DNA of 64,000 nt from Pseudorasbora parva (GCF_024679245.1 NC_090179.1:5089320-5153319), one strand, 5' to 3'; positions 47,257 through 61,070 are shown, counted from the stretch's first letter. The notes: generated by a model not told the origin, from the sequence alone. Numbers and translations are program-made.

Positions 47257-48052
47257 CAGAGCCGGACAGTAACGGAGTACATTTTCTTGAGTACAGTACT
47301 GAAGTACAATTATGAGGGATCTGTAAAAAAGAGAATTAATTGTACTCTTTACTCCGCTACATTTCTGCCCATAACCGTAAGTACTCGTTACATCTAAAAC
47401 ATTTACAAAAAATTAAAATCTCGGAAACGGTCAATTTGTTGTTTCCTCTTAAATGTGATTGGATTGTGCAGGCGCCACTGATTGGGACGGCCTATCGGCT
47501 ATCACCTTCAGCTTTCAACCAAAGTCAACGTCATGGTCAGATTTAGATAAGAGACGAAACCATGGACTAAACAATGGATGAAGACGCAGCAGGTCCATCG
47601 GGAATGTGCCGACCCATGGAGATCTTGAGTATGCGGTGTGTTTAACACCGTCAGGTTCAAATATGGCTGCAAAAAAAATCCCTTAACTCTAGCAGAGGTT
47701 TGTCAGAGCGTTGGTATTGTGCTATTGCCTTGTGGGCAAGTGAGAAATGTTAAATAAAGCAACATGGTAAAAAGGTTGATTTTACTTTCAATTCCTTTTA
47801 CATTCTCCAAGACATTAACATTTTTCATAACTCCATGTATGACGTTTCTGTACATAAATATAAGCAATGTGGCATTAGTAATGCAATATTTAGAAAATGT
47901 ACTCTTGATACTCAAGTAATTTTAAAAACAAGAACTTCAGTACTTTTACTTAAGTACACATCTGACTGTAGTACTTGTATTTGAGTAAAATTTAGCAAGG
48001 GGTATCTGTACTTTCACTCAAGTAATGGAGCTGTGTACTCTGTCCGCCTCTA
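47257..48052. mobile_element. hAT-like non-autonomous element (TIR CAGAGCCGGACAG)
   Basis: Left CAGAGCCGGACAGTAACGGA and right TGTACTCTGTCCGCCTCTA are inverted, with subterminal TACTTAAGTAC/TTGAGTA motifs typical of a widespread fish family. Its right end lies just 5' of the exon candidate at 48252. The 8-base flanks do not match. Confidence 0.65.
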
Positions 48053-48251
48053 CAGCGGTACACTCTCCAAAAATTGGCGTTTTTGGTGTTTGTAGCGAGT
48101 GCTGTTGGGAGACCGGATGTGTTGCTGATAGAGAGCTGGTGTCATGGGGTCACAGTGGCTCCCAAGGAAGCGCGAGTGTGTGTTTCGTAGCACAGGAAAT
48201 GATCGACCGCAGCCCAGAACGCTTCTGTGTCGAGAGAAGCTGCGTTCAGAC

Positions 48252-48349
48252 ATGAGCGATCCTCCTGAAGCCCGTCAGACGGTGCGAGCTCTGCGGGGGC
48301 AGATGATCTCCTGCAGAAACCAGCGCTACCGTCGCCTTAAAGGCAGAAA
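48252..48349 (+). CDS. candidate alternative first exon of limk1
   Basis: ATG at 48252 (G at -3) starts M-S-D-P-P-E-A-R-Q-T-V-R-A-L-R-G, then Q-M-I-S-C-R-N-Q-R-Y-R-R-L-K-G-R and two bases of the next codon. The consensus donor GTAAGT follows at 48350. The frame stays open upstream to 48144. It is on the limk1 strand, inside intron 2, and ends in phase 2 exactly as exon 2 does. It could therefore replace exons 1 and 2 and splice to exon 3 in frame. LIMK2 is known to do this: its 2b isoform uses a downstream promoter and loses half of LIM1. I do not recognise the peptide, and an unrelated gene or chance frame remains possible. Confidence 0.4.
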
Positions 48350-49930
48350 GTAAGTCTGGCCGGTGACCTTCACACAGTTTACTCAGTGTTTTTAGGCTGG
48401 CGCAGTGCTCTTCTTTTGCATTCACGTGATCGGTGCTGATGTGAATTCGGATTGTGTGGTCGTTGTACCTGGATCGTTTTCGTTGAAGTTCTTTTTCTCA
48501 TCGTTTGTGCATCTGATGATCAGTTAGGAAGGGTGTGTGTCGCCTGTAGTTTCACTCATGTTTTTTCCAAAGGTTTCAGTTAGATGTGATTAACCCTTCA
48601 ATAGTTTTTTTTGATACAGTACTGCATTGTGTCTTCAGCTCTTTATCAACTAGTTTGATAAGCCTGTCAGCTGCGGTGTCCTTTCTCATCATGTGAGCAG
48701 CTTTTCCTTTATGACTACTCATTTTTACTAGTCATCCAGAATAGTAGGACTGGTCAGTAATCTGAGAGTTTTATACTGTACTGCTCTGAGATAAACAGAT
48801 GAGTTTATGAGGTTAATATTTTCATATAATATATTTAATAATTCATAAACACTTATCAATGTGACTAGTACTGACATTATTTTATTTTCTACAGGATTGC
48901 ATTGATCTCCCAGTATCACCATAATGTCAAAAAAGCAGCTTTTCAAGCCAGTGTAGCTACGTTTGACTGTGTGATTTTGCTGATCTGTGCTGTAGTGTGT
49001 GTGTGTGTGTGGCTTCTAGCAGGAGAGCAGACGCATGCGCAGACAGATAGAAAACAACAGGGGCAACTGCTGGCAATTAGGAAACGTTACCCGCAACAAG
49101 CACACATTTGTGTGTGTAAAATCCTGTTAAACCTCTAGAGTACTGCAGTATGTAGTAATGTCTAGTGGAATATAAACATACGTGATGTCCTTTTACCGCA
49201 AATTTTACAGTAATTTGAAGTTTTACATGCAAAAAGCAATATTTTGCAGAAAATGTTATAATGTGAAACCATCTAAAATCTTTTCTCTATATGTTAAATA
49301 ACAGTTAACTTATAAACAATGTTTTACACTACAAAATGTTTTAAAAACATGTTTTACTATGTAGTGCTCAAATTGATATACAGTCGGTATTAAATTCAAA
49401 CTCGTAGAATGTGGAAGTATTTTAAGTAATTTCACGTAAAATCATGTTTTAGTCGAGGTGTGAGTGGTTTTTGGCTCTAAATGTTTCTATTTATTTGTTA
49501 CTTAATATTGGATTTAAGGTAGAACAAGATCTGACATGTTTTTACTTGAGTTCATTTTTGGGTCAATGACGTGGCAGGCCAATTCTAGTATCTAAAGCAT
49601 ATTTATAATACTGAAAATATATACATTTTTAAATACACTATTAAATGACTCCACGGCAATCCTGAAAAACATTGCAGATGTCCTTTAGTCTAACAACGAG
49701 TCAACGACACAGACAATTTAACCCATTTTTAAATTTTTATAATTTTGTGTGTTAGATTACACAATTCTGTTCTTGTTGAGTTAAGGATAAAACAAGTCTG
49801 GTTTACTTTATTGGAAAACATTTGGAAACATTTTCCAGCTTTTTTATTTGTATTTATTTATTTGGTTCTGAATTGAGTTATTAGCAGCCAAAAATAAGCC
49901 ATGTCTCTATGAAATCCCACATTGGTTACA
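48350..49930. other. limk1 intron 2, gene-less
   Basis: AT-rich, short (GT)n near 48990-49008. No exon recognised. Confidence 0.45.
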
Positions 49931-49934
49931 TTAA

Positions 49935-50325
49935 AGGAAGTGTATGTAAGATTGTGGCCAAAACTGGTACTGCAGGTGTATCCCCCTCCCCCTTACTCGA
50001 GGTTGCCAGATTGTCTGCAGGATCGGCAGAAATATTTGTAGATCTGCAGCTGTGGTAACTAGAGCAGATCTGGCAACCCGGATGCAGAAGCACTACTGAC
50101 TCGTGATTGGTCGATCGGTGGAGGGCGGAGCTTCAGGCCAAAACACAACATGACAACATCAACATCAGTTGAGCTGCAACAACAACTTTATAAATGACAA
50201 TATCCTGGCCGGACTACTGCTGTCAGCGATAGAAGTATTTGAAATGAACATGATTTATTAATGCCTAGTGACATATCAGGGCCATTTTATGATTCACTGA
50301 AATACATTTCTTACACACAGTTCCA
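49935..50325. mobile_element. TTAA-flanked transposon, family G copy 2
   Basis: TTAA at 49931-49934 and 50326-50329. The left end TTAAAGGAAGTGTATGTAAG and the right end (CTTACACACAGTTCCATTAA) are inverses with a few mismatches. The interior matches 3566-3753 in inverse orientation. Confidence 0.65.
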
Positions 50326-50329
50326 TTAA

Positions 50330-51088
50330 GAGTTATTTGAGCTCCAATTATGGATATCAGTACATTTGTGTATGCCAATAATGCTAGAAATATAATTGAT
50401 TTCATGGGGAAAAACATCTGTCTCACTAAATTACATTTATTAAAATGAGCACATAAAATTGCATTTACATACAAAACACTCACAGTATAGAAAGTCCTAA
50501 AAAAGTTGTAATCATTATTCGTCATTTACCCTTTTACTGTCACAGCGAACACATTCTCGTAACATAGAGGATCACACAAGCAAACAAATAGTTAAAATTG
50601 CATGAGTATTTAGTAAGTAAAACAAAACAAAAGTCCAGGGACGTAAGTAATAAAGAGGAAATACTGATCCAATGGGGTGATGAATGCTGATAAATAATAA
50701 ACTAACTAAACGAGAACAGGTTGGAGGTAGAGACCGATGAGCAGATTACTATAAACCTGAGTGTGTAAAGCCGTTTGCTGTGATCAGTGGAAGAGACACT
50801 ATTTGAAGGATGAATATGCAGATCATGTCAGCATTTGCATAGCTTGATGCTTTCTTCACACTTCAAAGACTCTTACAGGGATAGTTCACCCTAACATTAA
50901 AATGAAGACATGGTTTACTCACCTTGCTCTTGTTCTAATGTCATTCTTTCATTGTCAGACCACAAAAGGAGAAGTGTTCACAAATGTCCCGCTCGTTCTT
51001 GCCTAAATATAATGGCGGTGAAATAGCGACCAGCATCAAGCTTTGAAAGTATTCGTAAAGTATCCCAGAATGGTCCGATGCGACAGGA
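50330..51088. other. intron 2 with a TTAA-family end
   Basis: At 50873 TTACAGGGATAGTTCACCCT is the end of the same common family as 13702, its TTAA mutated to TTAC. This repeat continues to 51088 and resumes after the hAT element at 52398. No gene. Confidence 0.5.
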
Positions 51089-52389
51089 CAGGGGCGGAGC
51101 GGGGGGGTGGCTAATGGGGCTTAAGCCCCGAATGTTTTGTCAAAAGCCCCGAATCTTTTTGTAAAACAAAAAAAATAAAAATAATTTTGTTTCATTTCCT
51201 CTCAGTCTTTCAGACTGGAGCGGCAAAAAATGAAACAAAAGCTCCTTTACCGTGTGTGTGTGTGTGTGCGTGGCAGTCGGCACTGTCGCACATCACTCAG
51301 CTTGTTTGCCAATGCCAACTGCCAATAAAAACAAACGAAGAAGAATATACATCTTCTTCGTCGTTGTCATCAGGGATTGGCGGGCTTTTGTATTTCACCG
51401 GCGTCGTAGTTAACTATAGTTAACATGGACACTACATATTTTTTTTTAAAGGAACACTAAACCTCACCGGCCAGAGAGAGATTATGCATCAGACGAGCGT
51501 GTTACAGGTTTGTGAATCCGCTGTTGTAACACTTGAGTTACATGACTGTATTGCTGGCTAGCTAGAGTTAACGTTAGGCTTTACTTATTAAGGCGAGACA
51601 CGACAGGTGAAAACATAACGTTAGTCAATTTTGAGATTTTGGGCCAGTTTACTCCCTTAACATGTAAGCTTTCATGTCACAATAAAAAAGGCAACATTAC
51701 ACATTTAAGGTGGTTATTTCATTATACTTTGTCACCGTGCGCCTTTAGATTTCTACCTGAAATCATCCAAAGTTACTCTAACGCGAGCTCCCGTGCCGTC
51801 TCCATTCACAGAAACATGTCATGCCTGGTGTCATTATAAAGCTCTCAGTCTCACACACAGCGCTGTCTAATCCAAATATGGGCATTTCCTTTGTAGAACT
51901 AACCAACCGCGAAAGTTTGCAGCCGAAAACAACATCTGATTGGTCATGGATTCTGATGTAGCAAATCTGTCAGCTAAGCAAAGTAAACCAAACTGAACTC
52001 TAAAGATTAATAATGATGTTTACACCAAATTCCAATTTCACCTATGCAGGCTAACTTAAAAATAGTCAGATAATGGTTGCCTTTTTTATTTGCCAGGAGT
52101 TAAAATGAGTCATCCTTAACATGTTTGGTGTTTTGGATTCACTACAGCTGGAGAACAGTTAAATACCAAACAGGTTGTAGGCTCTACTGGCTGAATTTTT
52201 TTTTACTGAGTAACTTATTTTCCCAGATAGTATATAGATTTTTAGGCATTCTATTAACTCCAACAGCCTGAAAAATAGTGCATTTAGCTGATGTAAATGG
52301 AAAAAAAATCTCCCCGGGGGAATATGCCCCCGGACCCCCCTAAGTTTGGGCTAAGCCCCGAATGTTTACATCGTCTGGCTCCGCCCCTG
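51089..52389. mobile_element. hAT transposon N with exact 8-bp target duplication
   Basis: Ends CAGGGGCGGAGC and GCTCCGCCCCTG are a perfect 12-bp inverted pair. CGACAGGA at 51081-51088 and 52390-52397 is the target duplication. Subterminal AAGCCCCGAATGTTT occurs in direct orientation near both ends. It is 1301 bp with no transposase, so non-autonomous. A (GT)n tract is at 51254-51268. Confidence 0.92.
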
Positions 52390-52471
52390 CGACAGGAGCC
52401 ATACAAGTGTTCTTGGTCTATATAGGATAGGGTTTGGTGAAAAGCAAACCCAAATGTAATGTATTATTTAA

Positions 52472-54675
52472 AGGTGCCCTAGAATGATTTGAAACAATAT
52501 GTTAAATTGTTCTCTGATATCTACATAGAGGGTGTGTGGCTTATTTAAGGGCAAAAATTGTCCAGATGCAGTTTTACAGGTCCATTTACAACCCTATAAA
52601 TTGTCCCTAGGATGTAATGCTCTGTTTTTGCCTTATTTGGAAGAGTCATGAATATTAATGTTGAGCTCTGCTCTGATTGGCTTATTTCAGCAGCTCACAG
52701 CAGTTCAGTGAAGCGGCTCGTGAGTCCTGACACAACACAGACCGACTGAATGACACTTTAAGCAGAACATCTCAAATGGAGGTTGATCAAATGCAGCTTA
52801 CGTGTTTATTGGTGTTTTCAGATCATCTGCGCGTGAGAGAGAGCTCACGTTCATGCTGTTTCCAGATTTCAGTAATTAAATCCCCCAAACAGAGCTTTTC
52901 TGTGAAAAAAATAACGCGTATACTCTCCGGTGTTTTATCTTAACATGTCCAATCTGGCAACCATATTCATGTAAGCTCTCTCTCTCTCGCACGGACGATC
53001 TGAAAACACCAATAAACAAGTAAGCTGCATTTCAGCAATCTCCATTTGAGATGTTCTGCTTAAAGTGTCATTCAGTCTACATTTTAGACTTGTCTTTTTT
53101 CGTCAACGATATTGCATATTTATATGACGTTAGCCACAATGTAGGCTGCGGTGACTGTGATGTAGCCTAATCTGAAATACAAATAGGCAAAAACATCACA
53201 GGAAACCCCATACTTCAGTTCTCAAAAATATAAATATATTTATACATGAGGGCAGTTCATTCTATATTTTTACTAAATCAATAGCCTTGTCAAATGAATA
53301 TAGTTTTAATTTATATGGTGGAAAAGGTGATGTTTGCTAGAAGGATCGAGTGAACGATCTAAGCAAAGTATCTACGGTTGTATTTTGTAATATAAAATAA
53401 TGTTACCCTTTGTCAACATCCACATCACTCATTGGCCATGGCGTATTTCCTAAACTGCTTTTCGATTGGTCAGAATTTACGTGTGGGAAAATTCAACAGA
53501 AGAGGTTGCCAGTTTTGTCCCTGGCCATAATCTACTACACTGTGTGTATTAACCACAGTATGCAAACAATACATTTCTATAATGAAGCGCGGATGCGACG
53601 TGAAAACAATGTTCTAATGCACTGCAGACGGCGAGCGCCCATCGCTCGTCACTTCAAGCGGAGGCGTGCATTAATTATTCTTAACTGACATGCTCATCTT
53701 CCCGAAAATATTTCCAACGATCTATCAGGTAATAATGTCATGCACACAATGTCAGCGCAGCTAACTACGGCAGCTGGTTCAGTCCAAAAATGATCAATAC
53801 TTTTGCAGTTGGTTCTGTTCGAGGTCCGATCACGTTCTCACCACAAACGAACCGTATCAGAGTTCGTTTGAAAGTGTACCGAGTACGCTTGTTTGGTCCG
53901 CTTTTGGTGCGCACCCGAGTGCGATTGATGCTTTCAGACCTGACCAAACGAACCGCACCAAAGAGGGAAACTAACTCTAGTACGATTCAACCGAACTAAA
54001 TGAGGCATGTGTGAAAGCACCCTTAGACACACTATTTAGTTTGGTATGGTACTTGGTGTTTCCTATTGTTACTGTAGCATCTTGAGTTATCTAGACAATG
54101 CGGTCTCTCTAAGAAACTTTCAATTTAATCAGAAATTGTTTAAACAGTCAATAAGTGGATAAATCGCTACTCACTGCTTGCAGGAATACAGTTGTAATTG
54201 CCACTTTCTTCAGTTTAAGACGCTGAGAGAAGCTTGCTTGAAATGGGCCGAACAAACGAACAATCTTGAATTAAATTGTTGTGGTATCGGATTATAAACA
54301 TCAACCATGACTGTTGACATTGTTTATCTGTGGGAAGGGTAGAAAAGTCCTCACGTCTCTTGAACAGCCTGAACATGAAGTGTGTCCATGCGAGCAGCTT
54401 GTTTTGATTATTTTCTCCGTCAGTTCCGCCTGACAATGCACATGTTTGGACAGATGCAAATGTTGGGGGCGTGCATATAAATGATCCCCAACGCTTACGT
54501 CACGGTTGGGTTTATGTTGAGAAGCACTTTTTTTTCTGTGGAGTTTTTGATTCACGAGATTTACATATAAAGGAGGGCAATGGTGTTTGAGGCTCACAGT
54601 ATGTGATGTCCATGTCCTGAACTCTTATTATTTCACCATGGCAAGGTTAATTACATTTTTCATTCTAGTGCATCT
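52472..54675. mobile_element. TTAA-flanked transposon I (TIR AGGTGCCCTAGAATG)
   Basis: TTAA at 52468-52471 and 54676-54679. The left end TTAAAGGTGCCCTAGAATGA and the right end (TTCATTCTAGTGCATCTTTAA) are inverses with two mismatches. It contains a long hairpin (52744-53077) and the right end of a Harbinger-like element (GTGTGAAAGCACCC ending 54022, then TTA). No transposase seen. Confidence 0.75.
52744..53077. repeat. long inverted repeat (hairpin) in element I
   Basis: About 100 bases (GACTGAATGACACTTTAAGC onward, to about 52850) recur as the inverse at about 52975-53077 (ending GCTTAAAGTGTCATTCAGTC), with a spacer near 125 bases. A few mismatches only. Confidence 0.88.
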
Positions 54676-54679
54676 TTAA

Positions 54680-56242
54680 CAAAACTCCTGACCTTGGCCA
54701 TTGATCTTCTGTGCACGTTCATTAGACTATCATCGCCGCAGTTCAGAAAAATACATTTAGACGAGAGAGACACATAATCCGTCTCTTTTGTCCACTTTCA
54801 GCCACTTCTGTCCTGATTTCTTCTATGGGCGAGTACATGTATGGGCTTTTTCAGAGCTTTCGATCTAATGGATGAAGTAAGCTCACAATTTACATGCGAA
54901 TGAGCCTGGAGCTGATGGAAAAACACACAGCGCTTCAGTCTCTGCTCTGACCAGCCGAACGCTGTGAGTGTGTGTTAGAAATCAGGAATGGAGAAAGAAT
55001 ATCGTGCTTGGGCTGTTTTTCACTTCCCATAATGTTTACACATGAGGTCGGTGGACAGAGAGAGGATGGTCTGTTGGAGGGTAAACTCTGATGTGTCGTC
55101 ATATCCGCTGTATCTTGTGCTTTATGCCGATAAACACTGCTTTTGTGTTTATTATGATTCTTATGAATGATTGTATCTGCTGGGTTATGAAAGGGCTGCT
55201 TGGTTCCAGTTTGTCTCGTTCTGGCCTCAGTCAAATGCTCTCCTTGTCTGCTGAAGTTTGTCCGTCTTCTGTGGGATCGTTTTGGTCTCCGCTCAACATG
55301 AGGACAGTTCATTCTTTCTGCAGATGGACAGACTGTGCACTGCACTCTGGGAAGGGCTTAGTAAGCACAAAGAAAGTGCTGGCAAGCAAAACGATTCCCA
55401 CAAGACGCCCCCAAAATGCAAAACACGCCTAATACTGTTAAAGAGACCGCGAGGGCAGAGCACAACATGGCCAAACAGGCTCTGTTCCTATAGTGAAGCT
55501 CTGCTTTATGCTGATGAGGAGAGTCTAATCGTCTGGTGTGTGGCCAGATCAGTTGAGATGAAGCACTAGATGGCATTACTACATGAGCACATTTTTATTT
55601 CCTTTCAAACAAAGAACCATTGTGATCTGAACTGTTGCTCAACCACATATTCGGGATTCCTGTGGGGCTTCGGATGCTCCGCCCCCAGCGTGACATCACT
55701 GCTCTCATGTGATGACATCACCCAGTGTGTCCCTCCTCCATGTCTCTGAAGTGGTAAAACACAAACTGCCTCATGGGGTTTTTGTATTTTTTTTTTTGTA
55801 TAGCACAGCCGTTGATCAGAGTTGGACAGACTTCCTGCCTACAACGACTCGTCGATCACATTTCAATGACACATGGACATGAGTCTCTAGCATCACTTTC
55901 ATGTCATTCAGTTTTTTCTTACAAGAGTGTTCTTCTCTTTTAAACTATTAATGCCGAATGAGGAAAACTAATATTGCCTGCGTCCATCATCATCGTTTGT
56001 GTTAAATAAGAGAAGTGTTGTATTTGCGAGTGCTCATTGTTATCAGTTCTCTCTCAGCGTCTTCACACACTCAAGCGCTTCAATCTATCACTTAACGGCG
56101 TTGTGGAGTGAAATCATGAAACAAAACACACACACACACACACACGTGTCCCTGCTCTTGATATAGAATCATTGATGAACACTTTTTTAATTTTAATGAT
56201 AAAAAAAAATAATAATAATACATTTTTGTTATGTTTTAATTA
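54680..56242. other. limk1 intron 2, gene-less
   Basis: Open frames of up to 136 codons overlap on both strands at 54935-55570, with no domain signature or consistent splice sites. Short (CA)n at 56126-56144. Confidence 0.45.
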
Positions 56243-56621
<379 letters not shown>

Positions 56622-57434
56622 ACCTCAAGCGCTCCATGCGACTGCATTTATCATCACATCACTTTTATTAGGCTACACTAAAAAAAATTATTCAGGCCCT
56701 TCATAGATAGACACATTTATGTGCTCCCCTTATATAATACACTTTTAAAAATGTAACATAACATTATTAATTAAACTGCACCTATAAATATTATATAACA
56801 GTGACAAATTCAAATAGTGTATTTACTCAAAGAAATTCTCCCACTCGACACATCTTATATAAGTAAATTCAACGTGTATAGTAGGTGTAAGGATGAAACT
56901 ATCACGTTGTTCATGCTAAACATGAGCTCTGTGTACTATTGAAATAGATTTCTGGATGTTGTAATGCTGTTATTTTCTGCAGTGGTTATTGTACACATCA
57001 TTGTATTAAACCCTCCACCCCCCATTCTTGTCCCACCCACTTTTTAAAACAAAGTTACGCCCCTGCTCATACCGGTAACCACATGGCAATGCCGGCGATC
57101 ACAGGCAAACATCACACACTTTATCTTCAGAAAATGTAAAAATCTGGTTGTTTTGTGGAGTGGTTACTGTAAATGGGGAGTTTATTTCCAACCCCTCTGA
57201 GCTTTTGTGATAAATAGAGAACTTTCCCCGGTGGGACGCGTGTGTATTTGCGGTTCCATGGTGAGTCAAAGTGAAACTGATACTCTTGACACAGTTGGCC
57301 TTTTTCACGCCGATCCGCTCTCGCTGAACACCGCGAGCTCACGCTCAGGGTTAGATCATCAGAAGGGAGTGTTGATGGAGCCACGCTGTAACGTCCCACT
57401 GAAGGTGGCGGCAAGATCAACCCCTAAAGTGTGA

Positions 57435-57471
<37 letters not shown>

Positions 57472-57820
57472 TGAAGGAACGAGGAAAGGCTGTTTTTATC
57501 TCTCCTTATCTTTGCCTTTCCCTCTTTACTTCATCTCTTACTCAGTATTGTCATGGTTTCCACCACAACACTGTTTAACTACAGTTACTGTGACTAGAAT
57601 AAACCTGTGGGAAACCTGTGGCTGTTCGTCACCTCTGTCATCACAAGAAGACATTAAAATGACAGAACTCAAAACGTGTACGGCTGAATTAGAGTATCAT
57701 TATTCATCCATGTAGTTTACTGTCATTTCGCTCACTATGATAGATGTCAAGGAGACCCTTAGAGTTATTAACCATGGTCATATTCCTGATGCTAGATACA
57801 GTGTTATGTGTAGAAATCAA

Positions 57821-57899
<79 letters not shown>

Positions 57900-58361
57900 T
57901 CGTTTTTTTTTTTTTGTATATAACTGTTATGGAGCACCAATTTTTTTATTATTATTTAGTGTTTTACCTTTTTGCTAAATTTCATCTTTAATTGACAATA
58001 ATACAAATCATTTAAAAAATCCATCATCAGCAATAATAATATAAACAATAGGCAAAATAAATCTAATATTTTCAAATGGAGAAGAATTAATGACAGCTGA
58101 GTCTATAATCTTTGCATTAGTGTATTCATGTTAAGCTCTGGTTTAGGTGTTTTATAAGTTAAAGAGTGAAGAACTACTTCACTGGAATAACTGGATACAT
58201 TAATGTTAAAATGTACGGAACCCCTAAAGGGACATTTGCAAAAATAAAATATACAGACTTTCACGTGCGCACAGGATTTTTTTGCATGCTCACACATTAC
58301 AATTTTCGTTTTTTCCTAAACTATAACTGATGTAATTTGTGCATCACTGCTGAAAGCGAGA
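56622..58361. other. limk1 intron 2 with dinucleotide tracts
   Basis: No exon. (GT)n at 57439-57469 and (TA)n at 57823-57898 (about 38 units). Confidence 0.6.
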
Positions 58362-58369
58362 GTATGGAT

Positions 58370-58815
58370 TAGGGCTGCACAATTAATCAAATTTTTAATC
58401 ATGATTACAATAACGGATGCCACAATTATGTAATCGATCAAAGGCTCAATTACAAAAAAAACAACAGCAAAAAGAAGTCCACTTTTATTTTTTCTTCTTC
58501 CTATTGTTTTAATCTTATTTAATCTTCTAAGCTTATTTTTAAATGCCTGATGAAGGTCATGAGAACAAAACATTCCTAATAAACAAGTTTTGATATATTT
58601 TGGAAGTATCGATTGTCTGCCGGATTTCCTTTTTGAGGAACTTTGGAGCTTTTTTTTTTGTACATAAAAATATTGCCTCCAGTGGCTTCAAAATATGTTA
58701 TAAAGCTATTCAAAACATCATTCAATGTAAATTGTGATTATTACAATTTAATAATCGCAATTACAATTTCAAGGGAATAATCGACAGTTATGATTTTTGT
58801 AATCGTGCAGTCCTA
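58370..58815. mobile_element. hAT-like MITE (ends TAGGGCTGCAC / GTGCAGTCCTA)
   Basis: Inverted ends TAGGGCTGCACAATTA and TAATCGTGCAGTCCTA, one of the commonest fish hAT termini. Flanks GTATGGAT (58362-58369) and GTATGCCT (58816-58823) agree at 6 of 8 positions, consistent with an aged 8-bp duplication. Confidence 0.75.
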
Positions 58816-58823
58816 GTATGCCT

Positions 58824-61066
58824 TGATATATTTCTGTATCGCGGCCTTATGCCAGCTTTAACACATCCTCTGTGATGACCGAGAAACAAATACAGCTTTA
58901 TTAAGCCATAGGCAGTGACACACGAATGAAATAGGTTATAGTATACATAAAGCAGAAACTGTAATGTGTAAGCATGCAAAAAAATTCCTGTGACCATGCG
59001 AAAGTCTGTATATTTTTATTTTTGCAAGTTAAGTTTGAGGTTAGTTTGCTCAAACTCTGTTTTTTGGGATTCAAGATTGTTTTTTAGCTGTGTTTATCGC
59101 CATGTTGCTGTCCTGATCAGAAAACTGGACCAGTTCCCTGTTTGATCCAGAAAAAAACACTATCACCATTTAAAAAAAGGTTTTCTATTTTAATATACTT
59201 TAAAATATAATTTATTTCTGTGACGTAAAGCTGAATGTTCCTCCGCCATCACTCCAGTCTTCAGTGTCATAAAGTAAAGCCCTTCTCCTCATGCGGATCA
59301 ATGACGATGACGACGGCGTGCAGTGTAAAGATCAACTTTTGCTGTGGATGTGTGAACGTTCTCTTAAAAAGCCAGAATGCCGTAGCTTGCGTGAACAGCA
59401 CATTCTGCTAATTTGACAGTAATTTACCGGGAATGCGGTGTGAAAGGGGTTAGTGTTTCTGTGTTGTTTCCACTCATACGCAGTGCTGTAATGGCATCTT
59501 GTGCAATTCCTAATGTTCGATTCTTTCCTAGTTGAATCAGATGTGCTTAAATATCAGAAAAAAAATATTAGTACAAGCAATCGTCAACCGTCCATTCTCT
59601 CTCTTGAATCCAACACAGAGGTGCCTTAAATTGCATCGACTGGCCGCTAGAAACAGGCTTCAGAAGAGAGTCAATCCCACAGACCCCCATGTTAAAATGC
59701 CTACAGCAGAAAAAATGGCACACAAAAAGTGGTTTAGGTCTATGTAGCTTAATTTTCCCTTCATGATGACTTGTGAGGGGGTAAATTTGTTTTATTTATT
59801 TATCTGTTTAAGTTATATTAAGGTTATTGAGTGACGCGTTTCCGAGATGGCGACGGCTGGCTCTGCCCACTTTGGGCTTCAAAAATGCTTCTCAGAAACC
59901 TACGGGTGACATCTAGGACACTACGTTTGATACAGTCTATTGGTAAAAACGATTATCAGATGGTTTCTTATTATGTGGCAGTGGAATCAAATATGAATTC
60001 AGAGCAGATTCTTCCAGGACCAAATGTTTATTCATTTTACAGGCTGGAAATCATTTAGTCTGCAATTATTTTTTCATACGAACCATTGGAGACAAATTGA
60101 TAGTTGATTAATGAAACATAACCCCAAATGCTGTTCTGAGATGGTTCCACATCCAAAATGTCCCGGTAATGCCACATTACTGTCTGGTGTTGTTTAGCTT
60201 TCCTGACCCGGGGCCGCGATCAGCAGATGAGCACTGAACGGAGTGACCATCTGCTTTAATGAAGTGATGAGAGATGTTAGAGATGTGTGAGAGCCCGCTG
60301 TGATGGGGGGGAAGTCAGACGGATGGAGGGGATGATTAACAGCATCCTGTCCGTCTCCGCTTTCATCATTAGAGGCTGATAACAGAGCCCTGGGGATCGC
60401 ACATCATGGATTACCCAGCATCCCCCACGTCCGCCGGACCGGATTGGTTTCATCAGTCTAATGGACGAACATTGACGAACACTTCACTTTCATTCAGACG
60501 TCTTACTGTCGCTGTGTGATTTGATCAAACCTGAGCGAGCAGCGTTTGGCCGCGCTTCTAGTGAAGGACCACAGAGAATATCACCCTATCATTGAGGAAG
60601 GAACCGCTCCCAGACTGTCTGAAGATGGCGTTGTTTGTTTTGACAGTAATGTAAGGAGTGGTCGGTCTTTGGCTCAGTTCTATAGCTTATAATAGTGACT
60701 GTATCTTGTCTGGGGAAATGGTGTTCAGGGCTGTGGCTTTCAAACTCTTGTTATTATCAGCACTGCATGTGCTTTTATAAAGAATTATAAAAAATCTGAA
60801 ACATAATCATACTTCTTTTCTCCCTAACGACAGGTAAATTAGGGGACACATCAGCATTCGTTACCTTTCCCAGATGAGAACAGTAGAAGTGGTGCAGTTC
60901 CTCTTTCCGTCTAAAAATAATCCTCTTTATTTGCATTCATTGTGGCCACTCTGCCCTGTGCCGATCACTGAATCTAAACAGGAATTGGTTTAATAAAGCC
61001 TTTTACATGGTTACCAGTCAATGGCCCTTTGTTATGAGGGCAAATGCATTTCCTGGTTGCAGTTCC
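58824..61066. other. limk1 intron 2, possible conserved element
   Basis: No exon. 59400-59455 resembles a MITE end (CGGTGTGAAAGGGG, also near 21337). 60190-60500 is unusually complex, lacks repeat signatures, and has clustered motifs (TCATCATTAGAGGCTGATAA and GATGATTAACAGC), so it may be a conserved non-coding element. Confidence 0.4.
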
Positions 61067-61070
61067 TTAA

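Noticed and set aside
54935..55570. Overlapping frames of 103-136 codons on both strands
   Set aside because: Frames on opposite strands are equally open and none shows a motif.
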